Shown here: piece by piece, positions 1 through 10,000 of the stretch
Layout: every line of letters begins with the position of its first letter
Numbering within the stretch: the stretch's first letter is position 1
Assembly: GCA_008704415.1 (NCBI GenBank)
Contig: VXIS01000061.1
Location: 119,248-183,247 of the forward strand
Reading direction: 5' to 3'
Length of the DNA stretch: 64,000 nt
Origin: Sphaerosporella brunnea
Lineage: Eukaryota > Ascomycota > Pezizomycetes > Pezizales > Pyronemataceae
Position numbers and translations under genes: made by a program
The notes under the pieces: generated by a model
What the model saw: only the letters and a program-made list of their open reading frames with translations
Database searches by the model: none
What the model was told of the DNA's origin: nothing

Positions 1-29
1 ATTCGCTGGAACCAGAGCGACCCATAGCC

Positions 30-174
30 ATGGCTTCCTTTCAAAGCCAGACATCACCAGTGGAGTTCCTCTTGACGGGTCTCCACGTTGATAACAACTC
101 GACAGCCTTTACGTACTGGTATGTGAAGAACGACGGACCCGTCGGTGGTACCGTCGAGCAAGGATCCAGGATGG
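30..174 (+). CDS. possible first exon of an unknown protein
   Basis: An ATG at 30 opens a 48-codon frame that runs without a stop to a strong donor (GTACGT at 175). A plausible acceptor follows at 224-225, with a TTAAC-like branch site between them. The encoded stretch (reading FLLTGLHVDNN, then TYWYVKNDGPVGG) has ordinary protein composition, and the other two frames contain stops. I could not extend it convincingly: the frame after the acceptor closes within about 25 codons, while the best-looking downstream frame is out of phase. It could be the start of a small gene, a decayed one, or chance. No family recognised. Confidence 0.25.
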
Positions 175-225
175 GTACGTGTACCTAGATCAACGTTAAC
201 GTGCGTCGCCATGTTTTGCCCCAGA

Positions 226-1434
226 TCTCGCCTCACGATGCTATCCAGCGTCCACACGACGATGGCTCTTTGCCATGCACGCTGGTTGCTCGTGACGCAT
301 GGTAGCTGTCGTGTCGTGCGGCGAGACCGGAACATATACATACTTGTATACCTCTGGAGAACGGTATTTCGGATAGGGCTGAGCAGGGGGGATCGCGTGG
401 CGGCTGCAAAACGCAAGTGCTGTTTGCTCCGATCCGAGTTACGGACATGCGCAGCATCACGGGCAAGACTCCATGGCTCTGTCTTGTTCGGCGGCTTGCT
501 TCCGAGCCGTCATGCATGATAACACGATAGATGATATTATATGTCTGTGTTCTTGCCGGCAGGTTCCGAGGTTGAGAGGAGAAGCCCTTGTGTTTTTGAC
601 GGCTTGCGCGTTTCTGGCAACTCCCATCATCTCCCCGTCGGCCCAGGCCCTCGAAACAGCAACGTTGACGCGAGAAGCCATCCATGTCCTTGGAAAACCT
701 CCCCCCGTGGAAGTGGTAGCTCGCATGGCAGGCCTGGGCTCGCTACATATATCTATCTATGTCAGTCGTAAAGAGTCTCGGTATGTCCCTGACTGCGTTT
801 CGTGCTCTTCTTCGATCAGGGGCGGTGCTGGCGTCCTGCCAGATGAGGAAGCGTCCTGGAAGACCAACCAGCTCCACCACACCCATGCCCAATCCCTCTA
901 GCACTGCAAAATGCAAATTCTGAACCCACCTACTCCAGTGTGTATGTACTCGTATCTAAGTAGCTGCTGCTACGCCGTTCGGCCCGAATTTATTACCACA
1001 GCACTAACTGCGTTCCAACCCCCTCCCCCCCCCCCCCCCGCGCATGCTGGTTGGCCAATTCAAGACCACCTGCATAAGTAGATCCAGATGGCGGGGATAT
1101 TATTGTGGCCGCTGCCGGTCAAAAGCCTTCTCGAATCGAATGCGTTCTTTCTCTTCGCACTTGCTGTTGCTGGGTCCGTCAAAATACGTTGGGGACTGGT
1201 TCGATCTCGCCTCGATTCCTCAGCTCTACACCGCAGGCCGGATATACAAAGTACATACACATACACACACACACACAGACATACACACAGACATACACAC
1301 AGACATACACACACGTTCCTTACGTTCACTCAACAGCTCAGCTCAGCACTTGTTGATCGGCCCTTATTTTGGCTCTTCTTGGCGGATTCGTTGCTTTGTT
1401 ATTTCCTTCTGCTCACTCGTTTGCCTCGAAAAAC
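226..1434. other. intergenic stretch with no confident gene
   Basis: Several short overlapping open frames occur here, the longest about 140 codons at 473-901, but none shows a recognisable domain or a consistent exon chain. A C-tract lies at about 1021-1039. The stretch just before 1435 is the likely 5' leader of the 7TM-RGS gene and contains a CA-rich microsatellite listed separately. Confidence 0.5.
1250..1313. repeat. CA/ACAG microsatellite
   Basis: A run of ACAC dinucleotides changes into three near-perfect 12-base ACACACAGACAT units. It lies about 120 bases upstream of the 7TM-RGS start codon, so it is probably in the leader or promoter and likely varies in length between strains. Confidence 0.85.
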
Positions 1435-3524
1435 ATGCATGTGGATATCCGGATACGCGATCAAGGCCCTGCTCCAGGTCTTGATCGTCGTGATGCACCA
1501 CCGATGCCCATGCAACTGCCGCCACATTTCGGTTCGCCACTTCTGGACACTACAGGAAAGATCTATGTGTCGCTGGCTGTGGTGTGGACTGCGTTAATCG
1601 CTGGAGGGACCTTGATATTTCTGCGGCACAGAAATTTGCCATTCATCCAGCTCAAAAATGTTCCGCTCGTTATTGCTGCATTGGCACTGCTCCATTTGCA
1701 GCTGGTGTTTGACTTGCTGCAGTACCCACTCAACGGGTGGTTGCCTTGCGCGATCGAATTCTGGATCATGAACATCTGTCTGCCGTAAGCATTCGCAATC
1801 TCCAGTGGCAGCGACTAGGTTTCACTCGTACTTCTGCTGACAATCGTCATCTTTGCCACCAGACTCGGTATCGCAGCATTCCAGACAAACAACTGGGTTC
1901 TGTTCAGCCGCGCATGGGGACAAAAGCATCTTCTATCGAAAAACTCGGGCCCCAAAGGCGTTTTGGCTGAGCGAAGCGCAGCAGACTTAGCGCTGCATGG
2001 AAGCTTCCTGCAGCGAAAGCTTTATGCCTGGCGTCAGCTGTGCATCCTCAAGAAGATGTATCGAGTGGTCGCCGTGGCCACTGCAATCCAGGTGTGTTTA
2101 TTTGGTCACACACCATGCTCATGATCATCCTCGCGCTTAGCCCTGTTGACTTTCGAGTCATGCAAAGCGGATGCTGACGAGTGGAAATAGTTTATTGTCG
2201 CACTGGTCATCTTTTTGGTGTCACGGCGGTTCCACGGCAGTTTCGGCCTCGTGGGAAACCAAGCAACTTCGTTTGAGTGTCGCGCCGGCTGGGAATGGTA
2301 TGTGCAGTCCATCTTACACGAATATGGCGGAGTTCGCCGCAGCTTATCGAATAGAACCCTTTATTAACTGTCCACAGGTTTCCCTCGGGCATTTGGCAGG
2401 CAGTGTGGACGTATGGTGTGGGACCTTTCATCCTCTTCAAAATCCGTAAGATCAGGGACACGCACCATTGGCGGCTGCAGACCACGCTCGCCATTCTATT
2501 CAGGTATCTTCCCAATTATTTCGTTCCAAACACTTTTTCCCCTTTCCCAAACAGGAGTTTGCATGCGTTCTGCAGCGAAAAAAAAACAGAATTCTGATAC
2601 ACATGTGCCACACTCTTCAGCCTCCCTGCCCTACCATTGTGGCTGTCCACCTGGTTCACTCTCGACTTTTATATCATGAACACCTACTGGGCTCCAACAA
2701 TGTGGTTTGTACCGGGACTCGCGGCGATGGAGTTCATCATCCTCTTCTTCCCTCTCATGGAAATCTACACCTTTACCCACCTCCAAAAGAAAGCCCGCGA
2801 GGAACCAGGACACAACAAGTTCAGTAAATACTCTGCCGCAGCGCTTGAATGCGCACTACGAAACGAATCGGACCTCGATCGACTGGAAGAATTTGCGGCC
2901 ACAAAAGATCTCACCGGAGAGAACATCATGTTCCTTAAAAGCGTCGCCGCCTGGAAAGCGAAATTCCACGCATCCGAAAACAACGGCACTCCAGAAGGCA
3001 TGCAATGGGCGGTTCGCCGCGAGCTTTACGATGAAGCCGAGCAAATCTGGGGAAGGCTGATTGATCAAGAAACGGCGCACTTCCCGCTCAACATTGACGA
3101 CAGCATATACCGATCACTCGAGAGAGTGTTCGGCTCCACCAATACTTGCTCAAGCGCCAGCTCCAGATCAAACATCGCTCCTTTCGCGGACGATGTCTGG
3201 TTAGCCAAACGAAGTAGCCAGTCTGACTGCATTGAACTGTGCACAAAGGAGGCGAGCGTTTCGGTATCTGAAAACGACTGGATGGGTCTACCCGGTGGAC
3301 CGGGCTTCTGTAAAGAGCTGTTTGACAGAGCCGAGAGTAGCGTGCGTCAAATGGTCCTTGAGAATACTTGGATACGATACGTGGACTCTCTGCCCGAAGA
3401 GGAGCGCCAACGGATCGGTGTCGCAGACAGCATAGGCGGCCCCGTGAGTTGGCGGTGGAGAAGCGTGTTCTGGAAACGGAACAGCAGCGGGCGACGGTTG
3501 AATGGTTGGAGTTCGAGGGTCTGA
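1435..3524 (+). CDS. seven-transmembrane protein with RGS domain (GprK-like)
   Basis: Five exons (1435-1784, 1863-2091, 2191-2297, 2378-2503, 2621-3524) join in phase to give 571 residues. The first two thirds hold hydrophobic segments spaced like a seven-helix membrane domain (for example KIYVSLAVVWTALIAGG, VPLVIAALALLHLQLVFDLL, FIVALVIFLV). An RGS-like C-terminal half follows, with KFSKYSAAALECALRNESD, then ENIMFLKSVAAWK and a distal FDRAESSVRQMVLENTW helix. Fungal 7TM-RGS proteins of this architecture (the GprK class) are thought to sense a signal at the plasma membrane and speed GTP hydrolysis on a G-alpha subunit. That function is inferred from architecture. The RGS box is split by a less conserved insert, as is common in these proteins. 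The ATG at 1435 was chosen because upstream in-frame starts are non-ATG. Confidence 0.8.
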
Positions 3525-4087
3525 GTTTGAGATTTTTTTTTTTTGTTTTTTTTTTGTTTTTTTTTGTTTTTCCATGCATGTCAATTGGCGGGAGTTTTGG
3601 GATTTATATTTCATATTTTGGAGTTGGCCGGATCTGGGAGTTATACACATGTTTTCGAGGCACTTTTCTCTTACATAGAGGCTTTTCATTTCTCCATCTT
3701 GAGCCTGTTACTGTCTATAGTCGCTCGTTCCACACTATCCACCCTTTACTGTAGATCAGCTTTGTTCAGCCGTTTTGGACAAAGCACCTCCGTTCGTTGC
3801 TGTAAATACAGATTATTCTTCGTTGATTGAAGGAATGTACATACTATGCTGGGCCGTGTTGAAAGCAATCCATTTGCAAAGTCGGGCTGTCAAAGTCAGT
3901 GTTGGTGCGCATCCATGAAGATGCGCTCGTGTTACCCAATTAAAGGGCCAGCCAGCATTCACCTTCTTCACCTCACATCACACTCTCGCTATGCGCATTT
4001 GAAACGGCAACCCTTTTTTTTTTTTTTTGGTAGTATTCGAAATAGCTCTCCCGTCTACGTCAATTGCTCGAAATACGGGACCTTTCA
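3525..4087. other. 3' flank and intergenic, T-rich
   Basis: After the RGS stop codon comes a T-rich tract broken by single G bases (about 3533-3571), then ordinary AT-rich sequence and a second T-run at about 4014-4028, 60 bases before the next likely start codon. No gene seen. Confidence 0.6.
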
Positions 4088-6360
4088 ATGACCACGCTTG
4101 CAACGAGCTTGTCCGCTTTCACGGACATGGGCTATTCTCTGCTCAAACTCGGCATTTCGATTGGGCTCATAGTCCTTTTGATTCCAGCCTTGTTACTCTC
4201 ATTGCTTCTGTTTGCGTATGAATCCTGCTGCTTTGTTGCAACTGCTGAGGCCTTGAAAAGGCACTGGTTTGCTGATAGGGTCTTCTTCGCAGTATTCTTG
4301 TATCTCCTATACTCATTGCATCCCTCATCTACCTCAATGGTCTCGATAACCTCTACTTTTTTCCTCTGGCTTTGGAGTTGAAATCGGTAATCGATGACGT
4401 TTTGGCTCTTTCTGGGGATCCTTTGTCTGTAAAAGCTCGAAAGTGCGTGCTTGGAAAGCCATACAGCGATCATACAGGCAGCTGACACTATTAGGACCCT
4501 CCCATTCACTCCAACTCCGAAGACCGTGCCTGTCACGCCGCGAAGGAGTAGCTTCATCTCCGACTTTGAAAGTTCCAAAGAAGCTTCGTTAGACATATAT
4601 TCGCACCGGTTGTATGGCACCGCACCCGAAGGCTTTCGATCTTCCAGCCGCTCCAGCAGAAAGGCCATTCCTGATTTCGATGAATGCGATTCACCGAGTT
4701 CAATGCAGTGTCACAACGGGGATAATCCAGATACCCCAAGGTCCCCGCGTAACAAGCCATTCGATCTCACGGATAAGGAGTTCTCGCCTCACTGGTCCGC
4801 TGGAAGACCTATCCAATGGAGCCCGTCACCTAGTCCTTTGAACATCTCTTTCACAGGACCTACATCTCCCGCCCGTTGGCCCTCTCCTGAGATCGACTCA
4901 GAGGGACAGAGCCTCAGAAGCCCTGCTTTCAGGCCAACCAAGGGTGACATCGAGCCTTCCCCATTTCGACTAGAGCCCGTCAAAGATGCCATAGACGACA
5001 AAATTACACCGTTGCTCCTGCTAGCCAGTAGTAAAGCACATTTCTCAACCTCGCTACCTGATGCCCTGCGAAATATCAACTCGAGCGAGCTTGGTCTGCT
5101 CAACTCACATCCTCAGGAACCCTTTTCCCCACTGGGCAATGATAGTCTGGAACTGCTTGTGCCCAAGATAGACGTGAAAGCAGTGCCAGAGAATAGGAAA
5201 CAGGCCCTTATTTCCGAGTTCAAGAAAGTGATTGCTGAGCTGGAAGCTACTTTGGAAAAGCGAGATGAAGACGTTTACACTAAGGAGTTACTTTCCGGGG
5301 CACCAACCCCGCCTCCTAGACCTACTACGTTTCCGAGGAACAGAATGGCCCGTGACTGTCCGATGGCTCGATGGGGGGAGTTGAATCCCAAGCTCTTCTT
5401 ACCACCGCCTTTCGATAGCCCGCAGAAAGAGAATGGGAGGCTGTCTCCGGTTGCTGATGGCCTTTATGGTGCTGAGAACGTAGATGCAGATTACTGGAAG
5501 GGGTTCGACCAAACATATGATGTTCGGGACCGATCGTTCGAGAGCATCAAGTCTGACGAGGATTTGCAGCCCCTGAGATGGAAGAACAAGAGCAAATGGA
5601 TTGAAAAGGGTGTCAACGTCTTGACCCAACTGGATGAGGAGAGCTTGGGAAGCAACAGCAGCGTCAAGGTCACACCTTCCAAGAAAGAGGTGCGCTGGAA
5701 AGATGAGGTACGTGAAGGGCATAGTTCCACACATCAGAATGACCTAACGCATGAGTCGTCTAGGCGCTGCCAATTTCTCCTGTGGCAGAGATCATTCCTC
5801 ACGATGAGACACCCTTCCATGCCGATTTGGAAATTGAGGCCCAAGACCTACCAGGCCTGCCATTATTCCCCGTACAGCCTTCTACCCTTTTATTCATCGA
5901 AAACAGTGTTCCTGGGCGCCAAGTGGAGACCCCTATTTCAACCGAAAATATCAAGGTCGAAGCCGATAGTGATTTTAAGCACCAGGCGTCAGTCGAACCT
6001 GCGCCCCAAACACCGACTCGCCCGGCCTTGGTGGCTGCTAGAAACGTCAACAGGGAACTCGCAGCCAACTCTCCAGTGAATTCACCCTCTGGGTCGGTGT
6101 CTGGAAAGCTGATCAAACTATTCGAGGAACTCAGCAAGCCGGGAGCTCGTTCTCCACCGAAAACTCTCGATGTTTCCCCCGCTAATTCTGGGCGACTCGA
6201 TAGTGTTGCAGTTGAAGATATGATGACTAGCACTGGTTTCGTCATGGATGGATCTGTCGACGGCGCCGCGGAAGCGGACAAGAAGAGGGATGTTTTAGCC
6301 CCGGTTCAAAACGACGGTACTCAAGCTGCTCGTCATGATGGATTGGATGAAAGCTTTTGA
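4088..6360 (+). CDS. unknown membrane-anchored, mostly disordered protein
   Basis: The 3' part is firm: a frame open to 5707 joins 5764-6360 through a clean intron (5708-5763). It encodes a Ser/Pro-rich chain with many SP and TP pairs (PFTPTPKTVPVTPRR, SPSPSPLN), a short helical stretch near QALISEFKKVIAELEATLEKRDED, and a final LIKLFEELSKPGARSPPK segment. The 5' part is uncertain. An ATG at 4088 starts a frame with a strong hydrophobic segment (GISIGLIVLLIPALLLSLLLF), and further hydrophobic stretches follow in two frames up to about 4380. At least one intron must remove the stops at 4379-4450, but I could not fix it. The likely topology is N-terminal membrane anchors plus a long soluble tail rich in potential proline-directed phosphosites. 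No family recognised. Confidence 0.6.
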
Positions 6361-6420
6361 TTGCTGCTTGTTCTTCGTGCTTAACTTTTAATACCGGAGC
6401 TGAGATGGCGGTTGGAGCTA

Positions 6421-6783
6421 TTATTTGGTTAAAGGATTGGTGCCTTTGTTTGTTGATGGCTTGCTGCTAGGGAAGACGGATGGGAAGATGGACTCCCCGT
6501 TGATACCCTTGCTCGATTGGAACAGAATATTGTGGAGTGGTTGCGTTTCGAATAATGGAATTTTACGGGCTCTTGACTCTAATGATATGCGTGCAGCAAT
6601 CTGCGCGAGTGCTCCCGAAGTAGAGTAAACCGGTCTGCGAGATCTTGGCGACTTCGGAAAGCGGGTTTGGCCATGGACTATAGTCGAGTGACGGTACATG
6701 AGGCGAAGCTTCAGTCTCGACCCCCAATCATGCTCCACTCTCCGTCTCCGCCACCGTTCTTTTTCGGCAGTGGCGCGCGACAT
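6421..6783 (-). CDS. small basic protein of unknown function
   Basis: An uninterrupted 120-codon ATG frame. It begins with a very Arg-rich segment (ERWRRRRVEHDWGSRLKLR) and ends in a Ser/Lys/Asn-rich tail. Its placement suits a real gene: its stop is 61 bases from the stop of the preceding convergent gene, and its start faces the RNA-helicase leader about 270 bases away. No domain or signal peptide is clear. The Arg-rich start could suit a mitochondrial or RNA-binding protein, but that is a guess. It may also be a chance open frame in a 3' flank. Confidence 0.35.
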   Translation of the reverse strand: MSRATAEKERWRRRRVEHDWGSRLKLRLMYRHSTIVHGQTRFPKSPRSRRPVYSTSGALAQIAARISLESRARKIPLFETQPLHNILFQSSKGINGESIFPSVFPSSKPSTNKGTNPLTK

Positions 6784-7056
6784 CCCAGTCCCGAGTGGTG
6801 TGCTTTGATCCCCCTATCGGGCTTAGGGCGGCTCTGCTGACACAGCCGAATAAGTTGGTGCAAATGAAGAAAAAAAAAGTTTTGCGTGGGAACGCTTCAT
6901 AGCAAGTTCAGACGGCCCCGCCTGCTTCTATTATTCTACAACTTCCCAATCCCTCTCCTCCCACATTGAAGCAACTATCTATATACAACGTCCTGTGTAA
7001 GTGTTCAGAGCGCCATAACACGCTCTCTGAGTTTGCTAAAGGGCGCATTGTTACGA

Positions 7057-10000
7057 CATGCAGCGTTTCTCGGTAAGTGCGCGGATTCCTGTGTCTTTTG
7101 AGAGAAGTCTTTTTGCGCACATACCCACATTTTTCTCCCCTTCTGCCTCGCGCCCTGCATACGCCCCAATCCTTTCTGTTTTCGTCTGAGGGAACAGAGG
7201 GTCTGTTTTCTGGTCGGTCTGTCGCTTTGAAAAGAGGAAAGGGACCCTGTGAGATACATTGGTCGTCCCATCCTTCCTGAGGCTTCCATTGGTAGCAGCA
7301 ACACGCGTAACCTCCAGTTTAAAACCACATCTACTTTGGCTGTTGCCCTCGCTCTACATTGCTCTCGTGCCCCTTTCAAAGTTTCATCACGACGACCGTT
7401 ATCTTCCGGGGTGCTTTGCCCTTACCGACGACTAATCTTGCCACAATACTACAGCTTCCGCGGATACGACTCATTATGCAGAATCAACCCTACCGAAATT
7501 CATTCCTAAATCCGACCGCAAACGCTTTTACATCAAGGACACGCCCGCCGTTCTCAACATCCGCCCCAGGTGGCGGCCTACCTCGCGAGGAGGCACGACC
7601 ATACGAGGATGCATGGACACCATACGATGGCCTTGGGCCAGTACCGTCGCCCGGAAGAAATCCTAGGTTTGAAGGAAGCTGGCGAAGCGGCGGTCAATCA
7701 TACAATGGAGGCGGTAGAGGGGGCACCTCGGGCAGCCGGGGAAACCATAGAGGAGGATCACCAGTGAACCAGCCGGCGAGCAAGCGAGCGAAACAGATGT
7801 CTCAACAAGGACGAGGTGGAGCCGGTACTCGGGGGCAGAGCTCTCCCCGAGGAGACCGAGCATCGGTACGAGGTGGCTTTAGTCGACGAGATCCTGGAGA
7901 GTTGATTGATGAAGCATATCTGGAACGAAACTACCCGAAACTGCAAAAGGAGGAGTTTCCGAATGCACCCCCGGCCCTGTGGAACAACCCAAAGGCTTTC
8001 TTGTGGGATAACAAGATCTCATACCCGAAATCTGTCTGGGCGACTATGCGAGGGAACGGTGTATATACCTGTACAGTTTTCTTAAGGACACCTGACAACC
8101 AGCGCGTTGAGGCTGTTGGAGAGGCTAAAAACAAGGTACGTTTGGCGCTTATCCGATGGTTAATGCAATGAAGGACTGTTCACTGACGATGGTTTGCATT
8201 AGAAAATCGCCGAGAGGATTGCTTGCAAACACGCTGTACTCAAACTTCACCAGCTTGGCCAGCTCAGCGATACCGTCTATGGAGGCGTCCATGTCGGCAC
8301 TTTCGATCGGAAACTCCTCAATGCCGAGCAGGATGCCTTGATTGATATCTACGACTACTGCGCTCGTTTTGACACCGTGCCGAGAATTACAGTCAGCGAA
8401 GCTCATCGTACCGGAACCAAGAAAGGAATCATCCAAGTCATTCTTGAAATGCCCGAGCAAGGCATCAAAGCTTCTGCCAAAGCCCCCGAGCGAAGGATTG
8501 CGGACATTCTTGCCAGCGTTGAATTCAAGCGCCAGGCAGAAGAATGGCACGCAAAGCACGGAGACGAAGATATCCTTATAAAGGACGTTGCAAATTCCAT
8601 CAACAGCCGCAATGCAAAGAAATTCTTCGAATTCTACAAGATCCACAACCCATCATGTGTATATACTTGTGAGACGAGGCCCGCTCGAGGGTCAAACAGG
8701 AAGTTGTCTGGCAGTCACACGGAAGGACAAGTTTATTTGAACAACGAGCGTTTGGGTGATCCTGTCGAGATGGCCGGAAAAAAGAACGCGGATGTTGTTG
8801 CTTGGGTTACTGCCGCTGTGGCTTTGAAGCACAAGAACCCAGACATGTTTGAACCGTTCATTGAAGCTCTGCGACTGGGAAATGGAGAAATTCTGAAGCC
8901 CCTCTCTCCTCAGTGGATTAACATTGATTCTGAATCAGTTGCGTCCATGACCGACACGCTGCTTAGTGTCCGGCGGATTGGTCTTCCTCCCTCGGAGGAA
9001 GAGTTGGCACTCCAGGAAAACAAGACAGAGGACCGGCGAAGACACCCGAGGAGGAAGCTGGATCCAGCGTTGGCTGAAGTCAAGAGCAAGAAGATGCTTG
9101 CTGCCTACGAAGCCTACCTGGCCGATGAGAAGCTGGAAACACTTCGACGGAAGCGGTCCGAATTGCCCATGATCCAGTATACCGATCACGTTCTGGAGCT
9201 GGTCAACAACAACGAGGTTAGCATCATCGTCGGTGCCACTGGTAGCGGAAAGACTAGTACGTAATCCCGAATTATTCTGTTTTGAAGCTACACTAACACT
9301 ATCACAGCCCAGGTCCCGCAAATCCTCCTTGAAGATGCTGTCAAGTCTGGCAGAGGTGCCGAGTGCAACGTCATTTGTACCCAGCCCAGGCGTATTGCGG
9401 CCACATCCGTTGCGCAGCGTGTCGCTGTCGAGCGAAATGAGCCTCTTCAACAATCCATTGGTTACCAGGTCCGATTCGATTCGAAGCTCCCACTTCCTGG
9501 TGGAAGTGTTACATATTGTACGACCGGTATTTTGCTGCAGCAGTTGCGACACAACCCCGACGAGGTGCTTGATGGAATCACCCATCTTGTTATCGATGAG
9601 GTTCACGAGCGTGACATCATGATTGATTATCTTTTGATTATCTTGAAGAGAGTGCTTAAGAACCGGCGACTCAATAACAAGCCTGGAGTCAAGGTTGTTT
9701 TGATGAGTGCTACCATGGACACAGAGCTGTTCGCTGGATACTTTGGCAGCAAGGACGAGGATGGAAAGTTTGCGGGATGCCCGCATTTGAGTGTTCCTGG
9801 AAGGACTTTCCCGGTCAAGGAGATGTATCTGGAAGACATCAAAGGAATGTTCAGCGCATATTCCAAAAGTCAACTATCTCTTCTCAACGATGAAGACACC
9901 CGTCAATACCTTGCTGTTGAAGAGAACTTCAAGCCTATTGTACTTGCTTCTACCCCAGCCTCTGCGAATGCTTCAGCGGTTCCTTCAAGAGCTGTGACAC

